From assembly GCF_003014615.1 (NCBI RefSeq), contig NZ_PYGI01000002.1:186001-250000 (forward strand): 64,000 bases of DNA, read 5' to 3'. The notes under the pieces were generated by a model. That model saw nothing but the letters and a program-made list of their open reading frames with translations, searched no databases and had not been told where the DNA came from. Origin of the DNA: Marinobacterium halophilum. GTDB taxonomy: Bacteria; Pseudomonadota; Gammaproteobacteria; Pseudomonadales; Balneatricaceae. The position numbers and the translations under genes are program-made. Position 1 is the first letter of the stretch, and the number at the start of each line of letters is the position of its first letter. Below are positions 38,622 through 47,240 of the stretch, piece by piece.

Positions 38622-40985
38622 TCAGAAAAGATCGATCTGCGGTGCAACCAGCTGGGCAAAGGATTCACCGATAAAGGGTAAGATGGTATCGGCGACCGGC
38701 AGCAGCTGCTTATCCATATAGTGCTGGTAGTCGATGGGTGAACGCAACAACTCCACCGGCTCAGGCCCGCTCACCGTCATCACGTAAGCGACACTGTCGC
38801 CCACCGCATAGTACGCGGGCAAGCCCTGTGCGCTGCGCTGCAACTCCAGTTGCATGGCGGCGCGCACATGGGGCGGACGGTTGCGGATATAATCGGTCAG
38901 CGGCTGGCGAATACGGCGACGATAGACCAGCGCGGTATCGCATTCGCCGGATCGTAGCTGGTGAACCTGCTGCTGCAGCATTTGCTGCCACGGCTTTTCG
39001 TGGAAGATACAGGCATACAAGGCCTGCTGAAATTCACGCGCCAGCGGCGTCCAGTCGGTGCGTACCGACTCCAGACCACGGAACACCATGCTCTCGTGAC
39101 CATCCGCCTGCCGCTTGAGCCCGGCATAGCGTTTCTTGCTGCCCTTTTCCGAATGCCGCATGCGCGGCATCAGAAAGCGACTGTAATGTGCTTCATATTG
39201 CAGTTCCAGCGCGCTGTCGATATCGAAGCGCATACGCAGCTGGTCGCACCACCAGCGGTTGAGTTCAGTGGCCAGACGCTCGCCGTGGGCATCGGTATCC
39301 ACATCCGCCCAGTCATCTCCAAGCCAGACAAACACCGAGTCGGTATCGCCGTAGATCACGGTATGGCCGTAGGTGGCTTCGATATGTTCGGCGGTTTGCT
39401 GCAGAATCTGGTGGCCGCGCAGGGTAATCGAGCCGGACAGGCGCTGGTCGAAGAAACGGCACACCTTCGACCCCAACACGCCGTAGCAGGCATTCATCTG
39501 GATCTTGATCGCCTGCGACAGCGCCGAGTTGCCGTCACGCTTGGCGGCATCACGTGCCCGCCAAAGGCGCTCGATGATGGCGGGCAGCAGTGTGTGACGG
39601 CGGTCAAAGATGGCGTGGTGAAACCCCGGTACCAGCGCCTCCGGCGGTGCGCCTTCACGCGTGCCCATGGCCAGCCCCAGCGGGTCGATCTGGAAGCTGC
39701 GGATGATGCTCGGATACAGGCTTTTGAAATCCAGCACCAGCACGTGACGGTAGAGGCCGGGGCGGGAATCCATGACAAAACCGCCCGGCACTTCCAGATC
39801 ACCCTGCCCCGAAGCGTACTCCGGCGCGACAAAACCGGCACGGTGCAGACGTGGCAGGTAGAGATTGTCGAACGCCTGTGATGAACCACCCACCTTGTCC
39901 AGCGCCAGCCCGGTCAATCGTGCCCGTTCCAGCAGATAAGGCACCAGCTCGGCCTTGGCAAAGATATCGGTCACCAGCCGACAGTCTTCCAGGTTGTAGC
40001 GCACCAGGGCAGCAGGGTCTTCCGCGTAGAGTCGCTGGATCTCCTGCCCACGGTCATCCGGCGTATCGATCAGCTTGCCACGGCCCAGCAGTTCTCGGGC
40101 CACATACTCAAGGCCGTAACGTTCAAAGTGCCAGGTCGCCCCCTTGAGCGTATCGATGCCATCCAGCACCACACGACCATTGAGACGGGCAAACCAGCGT
40201 CCGGTCTGCGACTGCTCCACCCGCAGCGGCTGCTCGTCCCGTCCAAGACACAGGCGCACGCCCAACGCCTTGGCGCGCTGATCCAGCACCCTCAGATCAA
40301 AGCCGATGACGTTCCAGCCGATCAGCAGATCCGGGTCCAGTCGACGTATCTGTTCCATCAATGCGACCAACAGCGCACGCTCGCCACAGCACGGGACCAG
40401 ACCTGGGGCCGGCGCAATATCACCGTTGAACAGGACAACTTCCTGATCGCCACACTGCAACGCGATCGACAGGATGCGGTCGGCCCGCAGGGTCGTTTCT
40501 ATATCCAGTGACAGTTGGGTCAGGCTGGGAATAAAGGAGTCCCGGACCAGCGCTGGACGCTGGCGCTTTGGGGCCATATTGATATCGGGGTCGGTTTTAT
40601 CAACCACTCGGGCACCGGCAAAAATGCCACGCTCGATCAGGTAACGGTCAACCGGACGGACATCCTCTTCCATCAGCCCGATAGCGGCCTGCTGCAGACG
40701 CTTCAGCGCTTCATGCCAATCCGCCAGGTTGTCGGCATAGAGGCCGCAGACCGACTCATGAGCCAAGGAGTGCAGTGCCAGTGGTCGCAAGCTACAGCCG
40801 CGCAAGCCGGACAATAAAGCGGTCGCTTTCGCCTGGTCAGATGCCCGCATGAAGGCAACAGCCGACTCGCCCTCGATCACCACCTCTTCAGCGCCGGTCG
40901 CCGTGCGCAGCCAGTAGCTCAGTTGCAGACGTCCACGGTGGTCCCGCTGGCGACGGGTCAGCGGAAACCCGACCTTTGCGTCCAT
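38622..40985 (-). CDS. polB: DNA polymerase II (family B)
   Basis: 787 residues (E. coli PolB 783). The exonuclease domain has SLDIETT. The polymerase motifs are A (DFKSLYPSIIRSF), B (KIQMNACYGVLGS) and C (YGDTDSVFV), all intact, with KKRYAGLK following. It is a repair/translesion polymerase, SOS-induced in E. coli. Its ATG overlaps the stop of mvaD by one base (TGATG), an unusual coupling to isoprenoid genes. No LexA-type box was sought successfully, because the start lies inside mvaD. Confidence 0.96.
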   Translation of the reverse strand: MDAKVGFPLTRRQRDHRGRLQLSYWLRTATGAEEVVIEGESAVAFMRASDQAKATALLSGLRGCSLRPLALHSLAHESVCGLYADNLADWHEALKRLQQAAIGLMEEDVRPVDRYLIERGIFAGARVVDKTDPDINMAPKRQRPALVRDSFIPSLTQLSLDIETTLRADRILSIALQCGDQEVVLFNGDIAPAPGLVPCCGERALLVALMEQIRRLDPDLLIGWNVIGFDLRVLDQRAKALGVRLCLGRDEQPLRVEQSQTGRWFARLNGRVVLDGIDTLKGATWHFERYGLEYVARELLGRGKLIDTPDDRGQEIQRLYAEDPAALVRYNLEDCRLVTDIFAKAELVPYLLERARLTGLALDKVGGSSQAFDNLYLPRLHRAGFVAPEYASGQGDLEVPGGFVMDSRPGLYRHVLVLDFKSLYPSIIRSFQIDPLGLAMGTREGAPPEALVPGFHHAIFDRRHTLLPAIIERLWRARDAAKRDGNSALSQAIKIQMNACYGVLGSKVCRFFDQRLSGSITLRGHQILQQTAEHIEATYGHTVIYGDTDSVFVWLGDDWADVDTDAHGERLATELNRWWCDQLRMRFDIDSALELQYEAHYSRFLMPRMRHSEKGSKKRYAGLKRQADGHESMVFRGLESVRTDWTPLAREFQQALYACIFHEKPWQQMLQQQVHQLRSGECDTALVYRRRIRQPLTDYIRNRPPHVRAAMQLELQRSAQGLPAYYAVGDSVAYVMTVSGPEPVELLRSPIDYQHYMDKQLLPVADTILPFIGESFAQLVAPQIDLF

Positions 40986-41977
40986 CAGCAGCCGAAAGGT
41001 TCCACCGTTTCCAGGTTGGGGAAGTGTTGCAGCAGGGTTGCACGGTCTGCGCGCTGGAACAGCAGCTTGAGGTTGGGACCGGCATCCATGGTGAAGTAGA
41101 CCTGTAGCCCTTGGCTACGCAGCTGCCAGACCTTCTGCATTGCCGCCACCGACTCCGGTTGCCAATACAGTAGCGGCGGCCAGGAAGCGATCATAGTCGC
41201 GTGCATCGACAGTGCGTTCTGCTCGGCCGTCTGGCCCAACAGTTCGAAGTCTCGCTCGGCGATGGCCTGTTGCAGTTTGCCCAGATCAACCGCCGCCTGC
41301 AGCGGCCAGCTTTGGTACAGATGTGCGGTTTCAACCGTGCGCTGCATGCCGGAGCGGGAATCGGTGGCCTTTTCACCGGCATCAATTTCGACCAGACCGA
41401 TACAGAAACCCGGCCACTGCTGCTCCAACTGAACACCATGGCTGTCCAGCCCGTCTTTACGCTGCCCCATGCGCCACTCGACAAAACCGGTGAACAGCGA
41501 ACGGCAGGCGCTGCCGCTGCCCATGCGCGCCATGATGGACAGGTGTTCCGGCGGCAAGTCCAGTGCCAGCGCATCGTTCAGCGCCAGCGTGAGCGCGGCA
41601 AAGCCCGATGCCGAAGACGCCAGCCCTGCGGCGGTGGGAATGTTATTACGGGTTTCTACCTTGAAGTACAGGTTCTGATCGCGGCGGAACAGGTCGATGA
41701 ATTCACTCACTTTCTGACTGAAACGCGCGCCTGGCTGCAACTGCTGGCCATTGAGCCACACGTCATCCACCTGCCCTTCGGTCGGAATCAGCCGGGTATG
41801 GCTGCCCAGATAATCCAGCGACACCGACAGCGATGCATTGATCGGCAAGTTGAGTTCACGGTCACGTTTACCCCAATATTTGCACAGGGCAATATTGCTG
41901 GGGGCAAACTGCTCGACCGATGCCGAGGCCTTGACCACTTTCGGCAACAGCCGATCAACCACGTCAGTTCGTTTCAT
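40985..41977 (-). CDS. mvaD: Diphosphomevalonate decarboxylase
   Basis: 330 residues, GHMP superfamily. Diagnostic motifs are NIALCKYWGKRDRELNLPIN, AAGLASSASGFAALTLALND, GSGSACRSLFTGFVEW and the C-terminal TMDAGPNLKLLF. It converts mevalonate 5-diphosphate to isopentenyl diphosphate with ATP. The ATG at 41977 lies inside the end of the preceding kinase gene (14-bp overlap). Confidence 0.95.
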   Translation of the reverse strand: MKRTDVVDRLLPKVVKASASVEQFAPSNIALCKYWGKRDRELNLPINASLSVSLDYLGSHTRLIPTEGQVDDVWLNGQQLQPGARFSQKVSEFIDLFRRDQNLYFKVETRNNIPTAAGLASSASGFAALTLALNDALALDLPPEHLSIMARMGSGSACRSLFTGFVEWRMGQRKDGLDSHGVQLEQQWPGFCIGLVEIDAGEKATDSRSGMQRTVETAHLYQSWPLQAAVDLGKLQQAIAERDFELLGQTAEQNALSMHATMIASWPPLLYWQPESVAAMQKVWQLRSQGLQVYFTMDAGPNLKLLFQRADRATLLQHFPNLETVEPFGC

Positions 41978-42905
41978 AGCGGATCTCCACGCCCGTGGCT
42001 GCCACGGAGACCGGTATCGACTCCCAGGGCAGTTCGGATTCAACATGGCCCAGGGCCAATACACAGTCGCCCAGCCCGGAACCGGATATTTTCGCGCCCA
42101 GTACGCCGGGTTCGGCGCGCAAACGGTAAATCATTTCGGCCAGAGTTGTATCGCAGACGCCCAGAGCGTCCATCAGTCCCTGGTAAAGATTCATCAACTC
42201 GCCCAGCGCCGTCCAGTCCTGCTCGCATACGGCTCGCTCGGCCGCCTGGGTTGTCTGCCCCATCAGACGATACACACCGCTGTATAGCGCGGGCTGACGT
42301 GCGGCTTTCTGCTCCACCAACGCCAGTACATCCGGCGTTTTCATTTTATAGCCACAATAATAGAGCACGATCGGCGGCAACCCCGACAGCGGACGTATTT
42401 CACAGGGCGCAAGGCTGTAACCGATTACGCCGCCGTACAGACTGGCAGCCAGATCGGTGCCCGAGCCGCGACCGTTCTGTACCTGATGAACCGCCGCCAG
42501 CGCGATGCTGAACAGGTCTTCAGGAGCAGTGCTGTGACCGGCATGAGCGGCCAAGGCCGCCGTGGTTGCCGCCGTCACCGCCGCTGATGATCCCAGACCG
42601 ACGGTATGGGAAAATCCGGCGCGGATACTCAGTTCGAAGCCCTGCTCCAGCTGCGCGGCATACTGTTCGATAACCGCCAGCACAAATGCCAATGCGGGCA
42701 TCGGCACCAAATTATCCAGCGAGCCCTGGTACTGGCCCAGTGCACTGTCAATCAGCACTTGGCGGTCCGGGCGTGGCCGCAACGTCACCACCAGCCGCAC
42801 ATCCACGGCACAGGCCAGCGCCGGTTCGCCGAACAGCACGGCATGTTCGCCCATGAGCATGATGCTGCCGGGGGCGCTGACCTCAATCTTCGAGTATGCG
42901 GACAC
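41964..42905 (-). CDS. GHMP kinase, probable phosphomevalonate kinase
   Basis: 313 residues. Motif 1 is SAPGSIMLMGEHAVLFGEPA, motif 2 HTVGLGSSAAVTAATT, a catalytic-region GRGSGTDLAASLYGG, and motif 3 AKISGSGLGDCVLAL. The N-terminal signature is more like mevalonate kinase than classical phosphomevalonate kinase. However, the GSGTDLAASLYGG region resembles phosphomevalonate kinases. Since the operon needs two kinases, I assign this one to the second phosphorylation by elimination. It overlaps its neighbours on both sides. Confidence 0.7.
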   Translation of the reverse strand: MSAYSKIEVSAPGSIMLMGEHAVLFGEPALACAVDVRLVVTLRPRPDRQVLIDSALGQYQGSLDNLVPMPALAFVLAVIEQYAAQLEQGFELSIRAGFSHTVGLGSSAAVTAATTAALAAHAGHSTAPEDLFSIALAAVHQVQNGRGSGTDLAASLYGGVIGYSLAPCEIRPLSGLPPIVLYYCGYKMKTPDVLALVEQKAARQPALYSGVYRLMGQTTQAAERAVCEQDWTALGELMNLYQGLMDALGVCDTTLAEMIYRLRAEPGVLGAKISGSGLGDCVLALGHVESELPWESIPVSVAATGVEIRYETN

Positions 42906-43890
42906 CTTCGCGATCCTCCTTCAACACGCCCCAGTGCCATTCCGGCTGCAGGGGCAGCTGCGCCGGGGTCATGCCCGTCGGCAACAGCAGCAACATGAGT
43001 CCACCCTGATCACCGGATACGGCACCGGCACCGCAGACCTTGGCGGCACCTCCGGCCTGCTCTACCTGTTCGGCCAACCGCTGCAGCGGTGCCGGCACGA
43101 CCCCGATACGGGTCAGCAGGCGGTGATTACGGCGGATCGGTTCAAGCAGGCTGTCACCGGCGGCCAGGGCGCGTTCAAACTGGACAGTGGTTTCCGTGAA
43201 TTCATCCCAGATGGCCGCGCCGGCAAAGTTGCGCCGCACCTGATCGACACAGGCACCGGTACTGCACGCAGGCGTACCGGTAAACAGCCAGAAAAAGCCT
43301 TCGCCCAGCCCCTGTGGCGGCAACGGCAGGCGCTCAACCTGATCACCCTGCACCCGTACCAGCCCACCGGAGCACACGGCGGCGGCATCAATGATACTGC
43401 CCCGACCATGCTGTAAACGTTCACAATGACGCACCTGCCGGATCAACTCATCAAGGTCGTCAACATGGCCAAAGAGCTTGAGCAGAGCCGCAATCAGTGC
43501 CGCCGAGGAGCCCATACCCGCACCGATGGGGATGTCGGAGTCGATACTCAGGCTTCCCTGGGGACGGATATCCAGACCGGATAGCACGCGCGCCATGTCG
43601 ACGGCATAAAACGCCAGCTCGGCCGGTTTCTGCAGAATACGGGTAATGGGGAGTTCGCCGCGCAGGTAGCGCTCGAAGTGGCTATCCAGACGGCGGCGCA
43701 GGCTGGCCAGTTTGTCCAGACCGAGCACATGGGTCCGCTCCTGCGCATGCCAACTCAGCCGTGGCAGCTGATCAGGACGGTAATGGATGCGCATGTGCCG
43801 GTCCACCGCCAGCGCCAGTGCCGGTGCACCGTAGACAACGGCGTGTTCACCGCTGAGGATGATTTTCCCCGGCGCGCAGGCGGTGGGCAT
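42883..43890 (-). CDS. GHMP kinase, probable mevalonate kinase
   Basis: 335 residues. Motif 1 is the mevalonate kinase signature APGKIILSGEHAVVYGAPAL, motif 2 PIGAGMGSSAALIAALL and motif 3 AAKVCGAGAVSGDQGG. The presumed catalytic Asp lies in RGSIIDAAAVCSGG. It would phosphorylate mevalonate at O5 with ATP. It starts one base into the end of mvaS and overlaps the next kinase by 23 bp. Confidence 0.75.
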   Translation of the reverse strand: MPTACAPGKIILSGEHAVVYGAPALALAVDRHMRIHYRPDQLPRLSWHAQERTHVLGLDKLASLRRRLDSHFERYLRGELPITRILQKPAELAFYAVDMARVLSGLDIRPQGSLSIDSDIPIGAGMGSSAALIAALLKLFGHVDDLDELIRQVRHCERLQHGRGSIIDAAAVCSGGLVRVQGDQVERLPLPPQGLGEGFFWLFTGTPACSTGACVDQVRRNFAGAAIWDEFTETTVQFERALAAGDSLLEPIRRNHRLLTRIGVVPAPLQRLAEQVEQAGGAAKVCGAGAVSGDQGGLMLLLLPTGMTPAQLPLQPEWHWGVLKEDREGVRILED

Positions 43891-45056
43891 TAGCGAGGAA
43901 TATATTCGCGTTTGTGGTGGCTGATACCGGCCAGACGGAAATGGCCAGTGGTGCCTTCCTCAAAACGATGCTCACCGCCATCGGTCGGCACCGGATGGCG
44001 GTACAGCTGCAGATATTCGTCATGGCTGATTTCACGGCGTGCAGCCAGCAGGTCGCGGTGACGCTGCAAATGCAGTGCCTCACGGTAACCGGCCACCACG
44101 GTGCCAGAGAAGAATTCGCCCACGCAACCGGAACCATAGCTGAAGAAGCCGATACGCTGACCGGACAGGTCTTCAATGGTATTTTCCAGCAGCGAGGTCA
44201 GACCGATGTACATCGAGGCGGTGTAACTGTTACCGATGATGCGGTTATACAACAAGGTGTCGCTGATCTGGGCCTCCTGCTCATCGGCAGAGAGTCCGGC
44301 CTTGGTGTGGCGCACCAGCTGCTGATGGGCTTTCTGCGCCATGCGGCTGAACGGCAGGTGATAACAGAAACGGCTGAAATCGCCAAAACCATAACCACTG
44401 ACTGTGCTGAAGTTATCCCAGGCCTTTTTCAGTGCCTTGAGATAGATCTTGGTGGAATACTTGCCATCAACCAATGCCGTCGAGCGGTAGTTGGGACGCC
44501 AGAAGTCCATCACGTCTTCAGTGTAGTTGCCGACTTCAGGATCGATGCTGACCAGACGCGGATTGGCACTGACCAGCATGGCGACGGCACCGCACCCCTG
44601 CGTCGCTTCACCCGGTGTATCCAGATCATAACGGGCGATGTCGGAGGCGATCACCAGTACCTTGGTATCCGGCTTGCGAGCCACCAGCGCACAGGCCATC
44701 TGCAAGGCAGCGGTGGCGCTGTAGCACGCCTGCTTCAGCTCGACCACGCGACAATTGGCGTTAAGCCCGAGCAGCCGGTGGACATAGATACCGGCCGCCT
44801 TGGACTGGTCGATACCGGTCTCGGTGGCGAACATCAAGGTGCTGACCGCATCGGGACCTGCCCGTTCGATCAACGGTAATGCTGCACTGGCCGCCATGGT
44901 GACGATATCCTCGTCAGGCGCTGCCATGCCCATCTTCTCCTGACCGATGCCGGTGTAATACTTCTCGGGATCCGTGCCCTGAACCTCTGCCAGCGTCTTC
45001 AGATCGAGAAAGTAGTTGGAGGTGTAAAAGCTGATTTCGTCAATACCAACAGACAT
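43890..45056 (-). CDS. mvaS: Hydroxymethylglutaryl-CoA synthase
   Basis: 388 residues of the bacterial HMGS family. It starts VGIDEISFYTSNYFLDL and carries the catalytic Cys in ELKQACYSATAALQMA (about residue 112). The His and Glu regions are in the middle (CYHLPFSRMAQKAHQQL), and GFFSYGSGCVGEFFSG near the C-terminus. It condenses acetyl-CoA with acetoacetyl-CoA to HMG-CoA. No acetoacetyl-CoA thiolase is present in the operon. Confidence 0.96.
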   Translation of the reverse strand: MSVGIDEISFYTSNYFLDLKTLAEVQGTDPEKYYTGIGQEKMGMAAPDEDIVTMAASAALPLIERAGPDAVSTLMFATETGIDQSKAAGIYVHRLLGLNANCRVVELKQACYSATAALQMACALVARKPDTKVLVIASDIARYDLDTPGEATQGCGAVAMLVSANPRLVSIDPEVGNYTEDVMDFWRPNYRSTALVDGKYSTKIYLKALKKAWDNFSTVSGYGFGDFSRFCYHLPFSRMAQKAHQQLVRHTKAGLSADEQEAQISDTLLYNRIIGNSYTASMYIGLTSLLENTIEDLSGQRIGFFSYGSGCVGEFFSGTVVAGYREALHLQRHRDLLAARREISHDEYLQLYRHPVPTDGGEHRFEEGTTGHFRLAGISHHKREYIPR

Positions 45057-45071
45057 ACTTGACCAGGGTCC

Positions 45072-46100
45072 TCAACGCTCGTGGACAATAAGCGCCCTGT
45101 TTCGGAACAGCGCCGCCATATCCGGCGTACCGAGCAGAAACATCGCAGTGATAAATTCCCGTCGCAGCCGTTCAATAACGGTTACAACGGCTTCGGCAGA
45201 CTCCATCGCCGGCTGCAGCAAGGGGGCTGCCATACCGCACAACGAGGCGCCGAGTATAACAGATTTGGCCATATCAATCCCATCTCTGAGACCACCGCTG
45301 GCGATCAGCGTTGCACGGTCAAGGAATGGCTCCGCCTGTTGCAGTGCCAGAGGCGTCGGTAGCCCCCAGTCCTGAAAGCGCAGGCCGATCTCGTCACCGT
45401 CGTGACGGCGATGATGTTCGATCCGGCTCCATGAAGTGCCGCCACTGCCGGCCACATCAAAATGGCTGATACCCTGCGCCAGCCCCAATGCGATATCGGC
45501 CGCCGACAACCCGGCCCCCACTTCCTTGAGCATGACCGGGACGCTGAGGTGCCGGCTGATAGCGCCCATTTTTTCGGCCACGCCACGGAAATCGGTATCC
45601 CCTTCCGGCTGTACCGCTTCCTGGAGTGGATTGAGATGGAAATAGAGTGCATCCGCTGCCAGCACATCCACGGCACGCTGACACTTGTCCAGATCAAAGC
45701 CGTAGTTGAGCTGCACACCGCCCACGTTACCGATCAGTACTGTGGTGGGCGCATGTTCACGCAGGGCAAAACTGGCCTCGGCAGACGGGTGGGTAAACAT
45801 CACACGCTGCGAACCAACTGCCATCGCTACGCCGCATCGCTCGGCCGCAATGGCAAGATTGGTGTTGATGGTCCGCACCAGCTCATGGTCGCCACCGGTC
45901 ATCGACGAGATCAGCAACGGAAAGCTGAGGCGCTTACCGAGGAACTCGGTACTCGGATCGATCTGGTCCAGCGCCACTTCGGGCAGGGCCCGGTGGGTCA
46001 GCAGGATCCGATCGAACCAGCGGCCATCACGATCCGTCGCCGGATCATGTTCGATGGCACGTATGTGTTCGATCTTGCGCTCGTTGGTCGGGTCGGTCAT
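45072..46100 (-). CDS. fni: Isopentenyl-diphosphate delta-isomerase, type 2 (FMN-dependent)
   Basis: 342 residues, TIM-barrel flavoprotein. Conserved blocks are PLLISSMTGGDHELVRTINT, AMAVGSQRVM, IGNVGGVQLNYGFDL, VMLKEVGAGLS and VAGSGGTSWSRIEHHR. It interconverts isopentenyl and dimethylallyl diphosphate. Type 2 isomerases usually accompany mevalonate pathways in bacteria. Its start overlaps the mvaA stop (ATGA). Confidence 0.96.
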   Translation of the reverse strand: MTDPTNERKIEHIRAIEHDPATDRDGRWFDRILLTHRALPEVALDQIDPSTEFLGKRLSFPLLISSMTGGDHELVRTINTNLAIAAERCGVAMAVGSQRVMFTHPSAEASFALREHAPTTVLIGNVGGVQLNYGFDLDKCQRAVDVLAADALYFHLNPLQEAVQPEGDTDFRGVAEKMGAISRHLSVPVMLKEVGAGLSAADIALGLAQGISHFDVAGSGGTSWSRIEHHRRHDGDEIGLRFQDWGLPTPLALQQAEPFLDRATLIASGGLRDGIDMAKSVILGASLCGMAAPLLQPAMESAEAVVTVIERLRREFITAMFLLGTPDMAALFRNRALIVHER

Positions 46101-47137
46101 GACCGCTCCATTTTGATATGGGCTTCCATCAATTCACCCGGGTTGGTCTGCGCCGCCAACAGCGACAGCTCACCACAAAGCACGGTTGCCGCACAGATTG
46201 CGGCCAGACGGCGGGCATTGGCCCCCGGTTCGCGCTCTTCACGGCACCCCAGCTGACGCAGATTGTCTTCAACAAAATCGATGCCCTTGCCGTTACCTAC
46301 CGAACCGACAATCAGGTTGGGCAGAGTGCAGGAGAAATAGAGGTCGCCATTGCGCACTTCGGCATGAACAACCCCCTGAGACCCCTCAATGATATTGGCG
46401 GCATCCTGGCCGGTGGCCAGATAGAACGCCAGCAACATGTTGGCATAGTGCGCGTTGGCGCTGCGCAGGCCTCCGGCGATCAAAGTACCTATAAGGTTTT
46501 TCTTGATGTTCAGATCAACTACTTTTTCCGGCGTGGTTTTTAAGCGGCGCTCGCAGACATCACGCGGGATCAGAATTTCACTTACCACGTACTTGCCACG
46601 TCCCAGAATACCGTTGACCGCAGTGGCTTTTTTATCGGAGCAGTAGTTGGCCGAGATGGAGCTGTAACGCAGTTGCGGATATTCGGCAAGAATCCAGGGA
46701 ATCAGTTTGTCGGCAGCGTTGGTCACCATGTTGTGTCCGGACGCGTCACCGGTGGTGAACTCAAGGCGCAGGTAGATCAGGTTACCAACTACCTGGCTGT
46801 GCATATCGATCAGTTTGGCAAAGCGACTGCTGGTTGCGACCACTGTGTTGAGGTCGTCCTTGCGCGCCTGTAGTGACTGTATCGCTTGATGTGCCGCAAA
46901 GGCATCATCCGCTTCCAGCAGGATTGAACGGGTCATGCGTTCATCGATCACACTGGTGACGATGCCCTTTTCGGTCAGATTGGACACCCGTGCACCACGG
47001 CCCACCGATGGCCAGAGCGGTGTCTCGTAGGTGGCCAGGGGCACGCTGAGTTTTTCGTCAACCACATGTCCGCTGATCTTGATCGGCCCGACCCAACGCA
47101 TCGGGATCGGGGCTTCCAGTATTTTGTGTGACTTCAT
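46097..47137 (-). CDS. mvaA: Hydroxymethylglutaryl-CoA reductase
   Basis: 346 residues, aligned by eye to the catalytic domain of class I-type reductases. The active-site Glu (PLATYETPLWPSVGRG), the nicotinamide-region TGDASGHNMV, the Lys (SDKKATAVNG) and the Asp region (TGQDAANIIEGSQG) are present. The C-terminus reads GELSLLAAQTNPGELMEAH, where class I enzymes have AAGHLVKSH, so a Glu sits at the usual catalytic His position. It makes mevalonate from HMG-CoA. It is the first gene of the mevalonate operon. Confidence 0.93.
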   Translation of the reverse strand: MKSHKILEAPIPMRWVGPIKISGHVVDEKLSVPLATYETPLWPSVGRGARVSNLTEKGIVTSVIDERMTRSILLEADDAFAAHQAIQSLQARKDDLNTVVATSSRFAKLIDMHSQVVGNLIYLRLEFTTGDASGHNMVTNAADKLIPWILAEYPQLRYSSISANYCSDKKATAVNGILGRGKYVVSEILIPRDVCERRLKTTPEKVVDLNIKKNLIGTLIAGGLRSANAHYANMLLAFYLATGQDAANIIEGSQGVVHAEVRNGDLYFSCTLPNLIVGSVGNGKGIDFVEDNLRQLGCREEREPGANARRLAAICAATVLCGELSLLAAQTNPGELMEAHIKMERS

Positions 47138-47161
47138 GCTCGGCGCATCCTTTGAATAAAA

Positions 47162-47186
47162 AAGGGCTGCCATACGGGCAACCCTT
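47162..47186 (-). terminator. Terminator between the type I secretion operon and the mevalonate operon
   Basis: On the minus strand AAGGGTTGCC pairs with GGCAGCCCTT (one G-U pair), followed by TTTTTATTC. It ends transcription from the tolC-like gene 25 bp before the mvaA start, so the mvaA promoter probably lies within or just around this segment. Confidence 0.85.
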
Positions 47187-47240
47187 CAAAAAGACCTCAG
47201 GCTGCGCGGGATTTTAAGCCACCCGCGCCGAGGGATGCAA

